Shown here in pieces: positions 1 to 8,979 of a DNA stretch of 64,000 nucleotides. The translations under genes were made by a program, and so were the position numbers. This DNA comes from an uncultured Bacteroidales bacterium (lineage in GTDB: Bacteria > Bacteroidota > Bacteroidia > Bacteroidales > Paludibacteraceae), in the NCBI GenBank assembly GCA_900316005.1, contig ONBH01000006.1:1-64000 (forward strand), in the 5' to 3' direction. The first letter of the stretch is position 1. Every line of letters starts with the position of its first letter. Under the pieces are notes generated by a model. It ran no database searches. It worked only from the letters and a program-made list of their open reading frames with translations, and had not been told where the DNA came from.

Positions 1-79
1 GGCAAAGGTACAACTTTTTGGCGAGATATGCAAATTTTAGAATAAAAAAAGCAATTTCGAGACGAAAATAATGAAATTA

Positions 80-111
80 TTTGCACAATTCAAAAAAAAG
101 CAGTACCTTTG
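80..111 (+). promoter_or_regulatory. Promoter of the nqr operon
   Basis: A TTTG box at 80-83 and TAccTTTG at 104-111 are separated by 20 bases, which matches the known Bacteroidetes sigma-ABfr promoter. Transcription would start near 118, giving a leader of about 70 bases before nqrA. The bases just before and over the -7 box (AAAAAAGCAGTACCTTTGC) recur at several other promoters in this window. Confidence 0.75.
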
Positions 112-188
112 CGCGATATTTATGTGTTATTGAGAATCAATATCGACATTTTATAATAAAAACAATATAAACTAATTACAAACAAAAC

Positions 189-1547
189 ATGCAACAAATC
201 TTCTTGAAACGTGGTTTGGATTTGCCGATGGACGGCAAGGCAGAGCTGCAGATAGGCAGCATTGCTCGGCCTGACATTTATCGGATTGTCCCTGACCACT
301 TCGCCGGCATCACCCCGAAGCTGATGGTGAAAGTCGGCGACGAAGTGAAGGCGGGTAGCCCCCTCTTTCACGACAAGACGTTCGAAGAGATGCTGTTCAC
401 ATCGCCCGTCAGCGGCCGCGTAGTTGATATCGTACGCGGTGAGCGTCGCAAGGTGATGTCGATTAACATCGAAGCGAGCGCCAAGCAAGAGTATGAGGTG
501 CTGGCCGAATCGAAAGCCGAGAATGTAAAGGCTTTGCTGATGAAGTCGGGTTTGTGGTGCCTAATTAAGCAGCGTCCCTACGATTGTATCGCGCTACCTA
601 ACAAGACGCCCCGCGCCATCTTCGTCAGCTCGTTCGATAGCGCTCCCTTGGCACCGGATTACGAGTTCGTGCTGCGTGGTCAGCATGTGCAGCTGCAGGC
701 AGCCATCACGGCGCTGAGCAAGATTGCCCCCGTCTATGTGGGCATTCGTCAGGGTGCACAGGCCACGGATTTCCGTGCGCTGAAGGACTGCACCCTCTAT
801 GAGGTAAGCGGTCCCCACCCCGCAGGTAATGCTGGCGTACAGATTAACCACATTATGCCGATGAAGAAAAACGACACCATGTGGACTGTGAATGTACAGG
901 ACATGGTGCTGATCGGTCGGCTGATGATGACCGGTAAAGTTGACATGCAGAAGCTGGTAGCCCTGACCGGCCCTCTGGCGTACGGCAAGCAGTATTACAA
1001 AGTACTGCCGGGTATGCCGCTGTCAGCCATCTTTGGTCAAAACATCCACAAGGAGTTACCCTGCCGCCTAATCGCAGGTAATGCGCTGAGCGGCCATCAG
1101 GTAACGATGGAAGAGGCTGTAAGCATCTACGACAACCAGTACACCGTTATTGATGAGGGTAGCACAACGCACGAGTTCATGGGGTGGCTCTTACCCCGCT
1201 TTGATGCGTTCCATTCCGACAAGACGGACCCCGCTGCCCTGCTGGATAATCCGTGTACCGCCAGTATCTTCGGCAAACGTACCTACCAGTGGGATGCACG
1301 CATGAAGGGCGGACGACGCGCCATCATCGTGAGTGGCGAGTACGATAAGGTATTCCCCATGGACATCTATCCGGAGTACCTGCTGAAAGCTATGATTGCC
1401 GGCAATTTAGACAAAATGGAGCAGTTGGGTGCCAACGAGGTTGCACCCGAGGACTTCGCCCTGTGCGAGTACGTCTGCACCAGCAAACTTCCCATTCAAG
1501 CCATCGTTCGCCAAGCTCTGGACACGATGAGAAAGGAGATTGAGTAA
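189..1547 (+). CDS. nqrA: Na+-translocating NADH:quinone reductase subunit A
   Basis: NqrA is the peripheral, cytoplasmic-side subunit of the six-subunit pump that oxidises NADH, reduces quinone and exports Na+. The 452-residue length and overall sequence, including the opening LKRGLDLPMDGKAE and the segment VKVGDEVKAGSPLFHDK typical of the N-terminal barrel-sandwich domain, match full-length family members. It is the first gene of a complete nqrABCDEF cluster, and its TAA stop shares its last base with the nqrB ATG. The start at 189 follows a visible promoter and a leader without a clear Shine-Dalgarno site, as is usual in this phylum. Confidence 0.97.
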   Translation: MQQIFLKRGLDLPMDGKAELQIGSIARPDIYRIVPDHFAGITPKLMVKVGDEVKAGSPLFHDKTFEEMLFTSPVSGRVVDIVRGERRKVMSINIEASAKQEYEVLAESKAENVKALLMKSGLWCLIKQRPYDCIALPNKTPRAIFVSSFDSAPLAPDYEFVLRGQHVQLQAAITALSKIAPVYVGIRQGAQATDFRALKDCTLYEVSGPHPAGNAGVQINHIMPMKKNDTMWTVNVQDMVLIGRLMMTGKVDMQKLVALTGPLAYGKQYYKVLPGMPLSAIFGQNIHKELPCRLIAGNALSGHQVTMEEAVSIYDNQYTVIDEGSTTHEFMGWLLPRFDAFHSDKTDPAALLDNPCTASIFGKRTYQWDARMKGGRRAIIVSGEYDKVFPMDIYPEYLLKAMIAGNLDKMEQLGANEVAPEDFALCEYVCTSKLPIQAIVRQALDTMRKEIE

Positions 1548-2743
1548 TGGAAAAGTTCTATCAATTGTGGAAGAAGTTCGGAAAGAACTTTGAGGAAGGC
1601 GGCCGTTGGCAGAAGCTGAGCAGTTTCTACGATGCCTTTGATACCTTCCTGTTCACGCCTCAGACGACCTCTGGTCGCGTAGGCGCACAGATACACGCCG
1701 GCAACGACTCCAAGCGCACGATGATTCTGGTCGTGATGGCTTTGGTACCCGCTCTGCTGTTCGGTATGTTCAACGTAGGCTACCAGCACCTGCTGGCTAC
1801 AGGCGAGCTCGTCAAGGGCGCTATGACCTGTGCCTTGTGGTGGAAAGCCTTTGGCTTCGGTTTCCTGGCCGTACTGCCGCTTATTTTAGTGAGCTACATC
1901 GTGGGCTTGGGAATTGAGTTTTGCGTGGCACAAGTGAAACACGAAGAGGTGGCTGAAGGATTCCTGGTAACAGGTTTCATCATTCCGCTTATCGTGCCCA
2001 TCAATACCCCGCTGTGGATGGTCGCTGTTGCTACCGCCTTTGCCGTTATCTTCGCCAAGGAGATTTACGGCGGCACGGGTTACAACATCTTCAACGTAGC
2101 ACTTATCGCCCGCGCGTTCTTGTTCTTTGCTTACCCAAGTCAAATGACCGGTGACCATGCCTTCATTCGCGAAGGTGGTACCTGGGGCTGGGACAGCGGC
2201 AAGACGCTGGTGGACGGCTTCAGCGGAGCAACGCCGTTAGGTGACCTGGCTACAGCCACCGATGCCTCGTTGATACCCGTTGATTTCTGGACGGCCTTCA
2301 ATGGCCTGATTCCGGGTTCTGTTGGTGAGACTTGCGGCTGGGCTATTCTGCTGGGTGCATGCCTGCTTATCTGCACGGGTGTGGCCAGCTGGAAGACGAT
2401 GCTGAGCATTCTGGCTACCGCCGGCGTGACTGCAGCGTTGTTCAACGCCTTTGGTCCGGACACAGCTGTTGCCAACTATCCCTGGTACATGCACCTGGTA
2501 AGCGGCGGTCTGCTGTTTGGTGCCGTATTCATGGCTACCGACCCCGTCACTTCAGCTCGTACGGAGTGCGGCAAATGGATCTATGGTGCGTTAATCGGAT
2601 TCCTTGTAATCGTGATTCGTGTGCTCAATCCGGGTTTCCCCGAAGGAATGATGCTGGCAATCTTGTTTGGCAACGCCTTCGCTCCGCTGATTGACTGGTG
2701 TGTGGTTCGCAGAAATATTAACAAACGTATGAAAAGAGCTTGA
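1547..2743 (+). CDS. nqrB: Na+-translocating NADH:quinone reductase subunit B
   Basis: Integral membrane subunit (398 residues) with about ten hydrophobic segments. It carries a covalent FMN and lies in the Na+ and quinone path of the complex. The flavinylation motif S-G-A-T is visible at residues 226-229, so Thr229 is the expected phosphoester attachment site. The start overlaps the nqrA stop by one base, and the stop lies just before nqrC, indicating translational coupling. Nothing is truncated. Confidence 0.97.
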   Translation: MEKFYQLWKKFGKNFEEGGRWQKLSSFYDAFDTFLFTPQTTSGRVGAQIHAGNDSKRTMILVVMALVPALLFGMFNVGYQHLLATGELVKGAMTCALWWKAFGFGFLAVLPLILVSYIVGLGIEFCVAQVKHEEVAEGFLVTGFIIPLIVPINTPLWMVAVATAFAVIFAKEIYGGTGYNIFNVALIARAFLFFAYPSQMTGDHAFIREGGTWGWDSGKTLVDGFSGATPLGDLATATDASLIPVDFWTAFNGLIPGSVGETCGWAILLGACLLICTGVASWKTMLSILATAGVTAALFNAFGPDTAVANYPWYMHLVSGGLLFGAVFMATDPVTSARTECGKWIYGALIGFLVIVIRVLNPGFPEGMMLAILFGNAFAPLIDWCVVRRNINKRMKRA

Positions 2744-2745
2744 TT

Positions 2746-3435
2746 ATGAAAAAGATGAATACTGATAGCAACGTTTATACGATTGTCTATGCGGCTGTGA
2801 TGGTAGTTATCGTGGCCGTGTTGCTGGCCGTTGTGAGCCAGGCATTGGCTTCGCGTCAGGCTGCCAATGTCAAACTCGACACGCAGAAGCAGATGTTGGT
2901 GGCCCTGAATCAGGACCTGAAGGGTTGCAACGACCCCGCAGCATTGTATGAGAGCCTCGTGCGCGACACGCTGGCGATGGATAAGGAGAACAAGAAAGCC
3001 GACGTCATCCTCTTTGAGGTGAACGGTGAGCCTAAGTTCGTCTATCGTCTGCATGGTGCCGGCCTTTGGGGCGGTATTGGTGGTTATCTGGCGCTGAATG
3101 ATGACAAGAACACCATCTTCGGCATCAACTTCAACCACGAGAGTGAGACCCCGGGTCTGGGTGCCCTGATTGTGGAGAAACCCTTCCGTGAGCAGTTCTT
3201 CGGTAAGAAGATTCGCAACGACGAGGGTGAAATTGTCAGCGTAGCCGTTCTCAAGAAAGGCAACTTTGCCGAAGGTCAGGAACAAGTGGATGCCGTCAGC
3301 GGCGCCACCATCACCTCAACCGGTGTCAACGATATGCTGAAAGCCAATCTCGTAGAATATGCTACGTATCTGACCGTAGAAAATAATACGAATCAGACTG
3401 TAGAAAATGATACTAACGATAATATGGAGGAATAA
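2746..3435 (+). CDS. nqrC: Na+-translocating NADH:quinone reductase subunit C
   Basis: Membrane-anchored periplasmic subunit with the second covalent FMN. One N-terminal membrane helix lies at about residues 8-32. The flavinylation motif SGATITST ends the folded domain, with Thr188 as the expected FMN carrier. An in-frame TTG at 2740 would overlap nqrB, but the ATG at 2746 (MKKMNTDSN) lies two codons downstream and is the more ordinary start. A short Asn/Thr-rich tail after about residue 205 (ENNTNQTVENDTND) is not part of the usual fold. The flavin would be attached by an ApbE transferase, which is not in this window. Confidence 0.96.
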   Translation: MKKMNTDSNVYTIVYAAVMVVIVAVLLAVVSQALASRQAANVKLDTQKQMLVALNQDLKGCNDPAALYESLVRDTLAMDKENKKADVILFEVNGEPKFVYRLHGAGLWGGIGGYLALNDDKNTIFGINFNHESETPGLGALIVEKPFREQFFGKKIRNDEGEIVSVAVLKKGNFAEGQEQVDAVSGATITSTGVNDMLKANLVEYATYLTVENNTNQTVENDTNDNMEE

Positions 3436-3437
3436 GT

Positions 3438-4058
3438 ATGGCACTTAGTAAGAAAACGAAAGAGGCCTTCTTAGGTCCTCTGAACATCAACAACCCCGTT
3501 ATCGTGCAAGTTTTGGGTATCTGTTCGGCACTGGCCGTAACGGTACAGCTGAAACCGGCGCTGGTGATGGGTATATCGGTAACCATCATCGTGGCGCTCG
3601 CCAACGTGGTGGTATCGCTCATACGTAAGTCTATCCCGATGCGCATCCGTATCATCATCCAACTGGTGGTGGTCGCAGCATTGGTAACCATCGTGAGTGA
3701 GGTTTTGAAAGCTTTCGCCTACGATGTAGCTATGCAGTTGAGCGTGTATCTGGGTCTTATCATCACCAACTGTATCCTGATGGGCCGACTTGAGGCTTTC
3801 GCGATGACCAACAACGTGAAGGATAGTCTGATGGACGGTCTGGGCAACGGCTTCGGCTACGCCTGGATACTGGTTGTAGTAGCCTTTGTGCGCGAGTTAT
3901 TGGGTGCCGGTACCCTGTTAGGTTACCAGGTTATCCCCGACTGGTGCTACGAGCACGGCTATAGCAACTGCGGTATGATGTTGATGCCTGCGATGGCTTT
4001 GATTTTGGTAGGATGTGTAATCTGGGTTCACAGAACCGTAAACGAGGAAAAGAAGTAA
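3438..4058 (+). CDS. nqrD: Na+-translocating NADH:quinone reductase subunit D
   Basis: A 206-residue integral membrane protein of six hydrophobic helices, homologous to RnfE. Together with NqrE it forms the pseudo-symmetric core that holds a membrane iron centre between half-helices. It starts two bases after the nqrC stop, and nqrE begins one base after its own stop. The segment [19 protein letters not shown] at the N-terminus is characteristic of this family. Confidence 0.96.
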   Translation: MALSKKTKEAFLGPLNINNPVIVQVLGICSALAVTVQLKPALVMGISVTIIVALANVVVSLIRKSIPMRIRIIIQLVVVAALVTIVSEVLKAFAYDVAMQLSVYLGLIITNCILMGRLEAFAMTNNVKDSLMDGLGNGFGYAWILVVVAFVRELLGAGTLLGYQVIPDWCYEHGYSNCGMMLMPAMALILVGCVIWVHRTVNEEKK

Positions 4059-4059
4059 T

Positions 4060-4668
4060 ATGGAACACGCATTAAGTTTATTCGTTCGCTCGATATTTGC
4101 GGACAATATGATTTTCGCCTTCTTCCTGGGTATGTGTTCATACCTGGCGGTATCGAAGGACGTTAAGACCGCAGCTGGTCTGGGCGTGGCTGTTATCTTC
4201 GTTCAGACGATCACGCTGCCTATCAACTACCTGCTGCAAATCTATGTATTAGGCCCGTTGAATTTAGGTTACCTGAGTTTCATTCTCTTCATCGCCGTTA
4301 TTGCCGCCATCGTGCAATTGGTGGAGATGATTGTGGAGAAGTTCAGCCCGTCGCTGTATAACTCGCTGGGTATCTTCCTGCCGCTGATAGCTGTTAACTG
4401 CGCCATCATGGGTGGTTCGCTCTTCATGCAGCAACGCGTGATTCTCGACCCCGAGAATGTGAAGGCTATTGCCAACCTCGGCGACGCATTTGCCTTTGCT
4501 ATCGGTTCGGGTATCGGTTGGATGCTTGCTATCGTAGCCCTGGCGGGTATTCGTGAGAAAATGGAGTATAACGATGTTCCGAAGCCCCTGCAAGGTATTG
4601 GTATTACCTTTATCACGGTAGGTCTGATGGCATTAGCCTTCATGTGCTTCTCGGGACTTAATATTTAA
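4060..4668 (+). CDS. nqrE: Na+-translocating NADH:quinone reductase subunit E
   Basis: A 202-residue, six-helix membrane subunit homologous to RnfA and paired with NqrD. The start [18 protein letters not shown] and the segment [17 protein letters not shown] are typical of NqrE; the conserved cysteine in VNCAIMG contributes to the membrane iron site in studied homologues. It is packed one base behind nqrD and 18 bases ahead of nqrF. Confidence 0.96.
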   Translation: MEHALSLFVRSIFADNMIFAFFLGMCSYLAVSKDVKTAAGLGVAVIFVQTITLPINYLLQIYVLGPLNLGYLSFILFIAVIAAIVQLVEMIVEKFSPSLYNSLGIFLPLIAVNCAIMGGSLFMQQRVILDPENVKAIANLGDAFAFAIGSGIGWMLAIVALAGIREKMEYNDVPKPLQGIGITFITVGLMALAFMCFSGLNI

Positions 4669-4686
4669 TCTAAGGAGGAAAAGACT

Positions 4687-5967
4687 ATGATAAAAGCAAT
4701 TTTGACAGCTGTAGCAGTATTCCTCTGTGTAATACTCCTGTTGGTCATCGTCTTGTTGGTGGCCAAGAAATATCTGGTTGCATCCGGTGATGTAAAAGTA
4801 GTGGTAAACGGCGACAAGGAATACCATATTCCTGCCGGTGGAACGCTGTTAGCATCGATGGGTGAGGCCGGTGTGCATCTGCCTTCCGCCTGCGGCGGTA
4901 AGGGTTCGTGCGGACAATGTAAGTGCCAGGTACTGGAAGGTGGCGGCGAAATACTGCCTACCGAGACCGTGCACTTCACCCGCAAGCAGCAGAAAGACCA
5001 TTGGCGTCTGGGTTGCCAAGTGAAGGTGAAGAACGACCTCCAACTCAAGATCGACGAGTCTATCCTCGGCGTCAAGGAATGGGAGTGCACCGTTATCTCG
5101 AACAAGAACGTGGCTACCTTCATCAAGGAGTTCAAGGTGGCTCTGCCTCCTGGCGAGCACATGGACTTCGAGCCGGGTTCATACGCGCAGATTCGCATCC
5201 CTGAGTACGATATCGACTACGACCGCGATATGGACAAGTCGCTCATCGGCGATCTGTATCTGCCCGCATGGAAGAACTTCAAGCTCTTCGGCCTCAAGCA
5301 GAAGAACACCGAGGCTACCATCCGCGCTTACTCGATGGCCAACTATCCCGATGAGGGCGACATCATCACCCTGACGGTACGTATCGCTACCCCGCCCTTC
5401 AAACCCAAAGACCAGTGCCCGAACGGACCCGAGTTTATGGACGTACCCTGCGGTATCGCTTCGACCTATATCTTCTCGCTCAAACCGGGTGACAAGGTAG
5501 TGATGAGCGGTCCTTACGGTGAGTTCCACCCCGAGTACAACTCCAAGCGCGAGATGATTTGGGTAGGTGGTGGTGCCGGTATGGCTCCGCTGCGCGCACA
5601 GATCATGCATATGCTGAAGACACGCCAGTGCCGCGACCGCGAGATGCACTATTTCTACGGCGCACGCGCTATCGACGAGGTATTCTTCTTGGACGACTTC
5701 CTGCAGCTGGAGAAGGACTTCCCCAACTTCCATTTCCATCTGGCCCTCGACCGTCCGGATCCCAAGGCCGACGGACTGGGTATCAAGTACACGGCAGGCT
5801 TCATAGCACCTGTCATGGGCGATACTTACCTCAAGCAGCATGAAGAACCCGAAGACATCGAATACTACCTGTGCGGTCCTCCGATGATGGCCAAAACCGT
5901 TATCGACCTGCTCCATAGTCTCGGAGTAGAGGACGACATGATTCGCTTCGATAACTTCGGAGGATAA
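4687..5967 (+). CDS. nqrF: Na+-translocating NADH:quinone reductase subunit F (NADH dehydrogenase module)
   Basis: The electron-input subunit, which takes hydride from NADH to FAD and passes electrons to a [2Fe-2S] cluster. An N-terminal membrane helix spans about residues 4-26. Ferredoxin cluster ligands are Cys69, Cys75, Cys78 and Cys110. The FAD motif R-A-Y-S is at 213-216 and the NADH motif GGGAGMAPLR at 294-303, followed by a C-terminal CGPPMM. The 426-residue length is complete. An unusually good Shine-Dalgarno sequence, AAGGAGGA, sits 8-9 bases before the ATG, in contrast to neighbouring genes. Confidence 0.97.
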   Translation: MIKAILTAVAVFLCVILLLVIVLLVAKKYLVASGDVKVVVNGDKEYHIPAGGTLLASMGEAGVHLPSACGGKGSCGQCKCQVLEGGGEILPTETVHFTRKQQKDHWRLGCQVKVKNDLQLKIDESILGVKEWECTVISNKNVATFIKEFKVALPPGEHMDFEPGSYAQIRIPEYDIDYDRDMDKSLIGDLYLPAWKNFKLFGLKQKNTEATIRAYSMANYPDEGDIITLTVRIATPPFKPKDQCPNGPEFMDVPCGIASTYIFSLKPGDKVVMSGPYGEFHPEYNSKREMIWVGGGAGMAPLRAQIMHMLKTRQCRDREMHYFYGARAIDEVFFLDDFLQLEKDFPNFHFHLALDRPDPKADGLGIKYTAGFIAPVMGDTYLKQHEEPEDIEYYLCGPPMMAKTVIDLLHSLGVEDDMIRFDNFGG

Positions 5968-5980
5968 CCCTTTATCAAAG

Positions 5981-6020
5981 AGAGGAACGCGCGTAGGCGC
6001 GTGCTTGCGCGCGTTCCTCT
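5981..6020 (+). terminator. Terminator of the nqr operon
   Basis: A perfect 13-bp inverted repeat (AGAGGAACGCGCG at 5981-5993 against 6008-6020) with a 14-base loop, followed by a short T-rich stretch. It sits 13 bases after the nqrF stop. The T-run is weak, so efficiency is uncertain. Confidence 0.7.
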
Positions 6021-6046
6021 TTATATTTACTCAATCAAAAAAAGAA

Positions 6047-7387
6047 ATGAAACAAACTGTACGCCTTACCATTCTTCTGCTGGCCGCTTGCATGATGACA
6101 AGCTGCTGGACCATTATTGAGACCGTGGCCCCGAAGCCCGCTCCAACCGCAACTACAACCTATACCGTGACCACTCCCCGCCAACAGAGTTCAACGACGA
6201 CCGTCGTTACGGTTCCCAAACAACAGACAACCACCACGACCATCGTTACCACGCAGGCCGTACAAGACTATTACCAATGCCTGGACCTTCGCGCTGTCGC
6301 TGCCGCCTTTGCTCAGTCCAGAAGCATCATGGAGTTTGAGCGACTCCTCAACAGCGGCACCTATATGCTTACCAACCTCGACCTCAACCGTGATGGCTAC
6401 GTGGATTATATCCGCGTCATTGAGACGATGAGCGGCTACAACCACGTCATCGTACTGCAAGCCGTACTGGCTATCAATGTCTTTCAGAATGTAGCAACCC
6501 TTGTGGTGAACTGCCAACCCGGTGCGACCTATGTACAGGTCATCGGCGACCCGTTCATCTATGGAGCCAATTATATCATCGAGCCCGTCTTTGTTCGTAC
6601 GCCCGTCATCTACACAACCTGGTACGGCGCACGATATACTGTATGGACTTCGCCCTACTACTGGGATCATTTCCCCAACTACTATGGCTGTCCCGCGGTG
6701 GTCTATCACGGCCACTACACCGCTTATGTGGACACCTATCTCAGCGGACACGGATACTGCAACGAGGTGCATTATACCACCACCTACCGCAACCCGTCGT
6801 ACAGCACCATGACCGAAACAGTCAACCGCAACGACTATGGTGTACGCCACGTGGACCAGAGTTTCTCATCGCGCCACAACGAACGGAGTGCTCGCGACCT
6901 GGAGACCTCGCGCGACATCCATACCCGAACGACTACCACGCAAGCCCCGGGTAGCCACAGAACACAGTCGTCAACAACCACGCAACCCGCCTCAACGGGC
7001 TCATCAACACGCAGCACCACGACGCAGAGCGGTTCGTCATCACGCACCACTACCGGCACAACCTCCGGTACAACTTCCGGAAGCTCTTCTGCCCGTACCG
7101 CCCAAGCACAGAGTGGTTCATCACGCACCAATACCACCACCTCCCCTCGCCAATCGGCTACCACACCCGGTACCACCGTTACCACACGTGTGAACACCAA
7201 TAATGGTTCGGCGCGCACCCAGACACGCACCACGGATGCCAACGGCACCACAACGACCGTTAGACGCAGCACATCGGCTTCGACATCCACGCGTTCACAG
7301 GGAACCACAACCCGCCAGACCGGCACCACAAATGGCACACAACGCCAGACAGGCACCCAACGCCAGACCAATACAACCAGAAGATAA
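6047..7387 (+). CDS. Putative lipoprotein with Thr/Ser-rich C-terminal tail
   Basis: I do not recognise a named family for the whole protein. The ATG at 6047 starts a lipoprotein signal peptide (MKQTVRLTILLLAAC). Lipidation could fall on Cys15 (LLAAC) or Cys20 (MTSC). Residues of about 78-125 contain DLNRDGYVDYIRVIE, an EF-hand-like acidic motif seen in small Bacteroidales envelope proteins. A Tyr-rich region at about 160-270 follows. From about residue 275 to the end the sequence is almost entirely Thr, Ser, Gly, Gln and Arg with short TTT and RT repeats, looking like a disordered or glycosylated stalk. An in-frame earlier ATG at 6005 falls inside the terminator hairpin and is rejected. Confidence 0.75.
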   Translation: MKQTVRLTILLLAACMMTSCWTIIETVAPKPAPTATTTYTVTTPRQQSSTTTVVTVPKQQTTTTTIVTTQAVQDYYQCLDLRAVAAAFAQSRSIMEFERLLNSGTYMLTNLDLNRDGYVDYIRVIETMSGYNHVIVLQAVLAINVFQNVATLVVNCQPGATYVQVIGDPFIYGANYIIEPVFVRTPVIYTTWYGARYTVWTSPYYWDHFPNYYGCPAVVYHGHYTAYVDTYLSGHGYCNEVHYTTTYRNPSYSTMTETVNRNDYGVRHVDQSFSSRHNERSARDLETSRDIHTRTTTTQAPGSHRTQSSTTTQPASTGSSTRSTTTQSGSSSRTTTGTTSGTTSGSSSARTAQAQSGSSRTNTTTSPRQSATTPGTTVTTRVNTNNGSARTQTRTTDANGTTTTVRRSTSASTSTRSQGTTTRQTGTTNGTQRQTGTQRQTNTTRR

Positions 7388-7400
7388 ATAGCATAATAAT

Positions 7401-8954
7401 ATGAGTGAATTAAGCGAACAAGAACAAGTACGCAGACAAAGTTTGCAAACCATGCGCGACATGGGTATCAATCCCTACCCCGCGCAGGAATATGTTGTAA
7501 CCGGCTATAGCGCTGATATCAAAGCCGGCTTTGAAGACGAAAACCAAGAGGCTGCCTGGTACACAGGCAAACCCGTATCCATCGCCGGACGACTCATGTC
7601 CAAGCGCATCATGGGTAAAGCCTCCTTCATCGAGTTGCAGGACTCCAAAGGCCGCATTCAGGTCTATGTATCCCGCGACGATATTCAGGCACCCGTGCCC
7701 GAAGGCGAACAAGCTACCACAGTCGAGCAACAGATGTATAACGTGGTCTTCAAGAAACTACTCGACATCGGTGACTTCATCGGAATCGAAGGATTTGTCT
7801 TCCGCACCCAGATGGGTGAGATTTCGGTACATGCCAAGAAGTTGACAGTACTATCGAAATCCATTCGCCCTCTGCCCATCGTGAAGTACAAAGACGGCGT
7901 GGCATACGACGGTTTCAATGACCCCGAGCAGCGTTATCGTCAGCGCTACGTGGACCTGGTGGTAAACGATGGTGTGCGCAGCGTCTTTGAGAAACGCGCC
8001 ACTATCCTGCGCACCATGCGTCAGGTATTCGACGAGGCCGGCTATACCGAAGTAGAGACACCCATCCTGCAGCAGATTGCCGGCGGTGCCTCGGCGCGCC
8101 CGTTTATCACGCACCATAACACGCTGGATGTAGATATGTACCTACGTATTGCAACAGAACTGTACCTGAAGCGCCTTATCGTCGGCGGTTTTGAAGGCGT
8201 GTATGAAATAGGTCGTAACTTCCGCAACGAAGGTATGGACCGCAGCCATAACCCCGAATTCACCTGCATGGAGCTGTACGTCAGCTACAAGGACTACAAC
8301 TGGATGATGTCGTTCACCGAACAGCTATTGGAGAAGATCTGCATCGCCGTGAACGGCAAACCCGAGGTACAGGTAGGCGACCAAGTCATCTCATTCAAGG
8401 CGCCCTACCGTCGTCTGCCGATTCTGGAAGCCATCCGCGAGAAGACCGGCTACGACCTGAGTACCATGACCGAAGACGAGATACGCCCCATTGCCAAACA
8501 ACTGGGTGTGGAAGATACCGATAAGATGGGTAAAGGCAAACTCATCGATGAGATATTCGGCGAGACATGCGAAGGACAGTTTATCCAACCCACCTTCATC
8601 ATCGACTACCCCGTCGAGATGTCACCGCTGACCAAGATGCACCGTTCAAAAGAAGGACTAACGGAGCGCTTCGAACTGATGGTTAATGGCAAGGAGTTGG
8701 CAAACGCCTATTCCGAGCTCAACGACCCCATTGACCAATACAACCGTTTTGTCGATCAGATGAAGCTTGCGCAGAAGGGTGACGACGAAGCAATGGTCAT
8801 CGACCACGATTTTGTGCGCGCTCTCGAATACGGTATGCCGCCCACCAGCGGTATCGGTATCGGTATTGACCGCCTGGCTATCCTGATGACAGGTCAGCCG
8901 ACCATCCAAGAGGTGCTCCTGTTCCCCACCATGAAACCGGAGGTACAGAACTAA
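7401..8954 (+). CDS. lysS: Lysyl-tRNA synthetase, class II
   Basis: Charges tRNA-Lys with lysine. The protein (517 residues) has an N-terminal OB-fold anticodon-binding domain (about 60-150) and a class II catalytic domain with motif 2 (FRNEGMDRSHNPEFT) and motif 3 (GIGIGIDRLAILMT). It starts 13 bases after the lipoprotein gene and is followed 25 bases later by gpsA. The lysS-gpsA-pgi order is, to my knowledge, common in Bacteroidales. Confidence 0.97.
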   Translation: MSELSEQEQVRRQSLQTMRDMGINPYPAQEYVVTGYSADIKAGFEDENQEAAWYTGKPVSIAGRLMSKRIMGKASFIELQDSKGRIQVYVSRDDIQAPVPEGEQATTVEQQMYNVVFKKLLDIGDFIGIEGFVFRTQMGEISVHAKKLTVLSKSIRPLPIVKYKDGVAYDGFNDPEQRYRQRYVDLVVNDGVRSVFEKRATILRTMRQVFDEAGYTEVETPILQQIAGGASARPFITHHNTLDVDMYLRIATELYLKRLIVGGFEGVYEIGRNFRNEGMDRSHNPEFTCMELYVSYKDYNWMMSFTEQLLEKICIAVNGKPEVQVGDQVISFKAPYRRLPILEAIREKTGYDLSTMTEDEIRPIAKQLGVEDTDKMGKGKLIDEIFGETCEGQFIQPTFIIDYPVEMSPLTKMHRSKEGLTERFELMVNGKELANAYSELNDPIDQYNRFVDQMKLAQKGDDEAMVIDHDFVRALEYGMPPTSGIGIGIDRLAILMTGQPTIQEVLLFPTMKPEVQN

Positions 8955-8979
8955 ATAGAATCACCAAATACGTACGACT

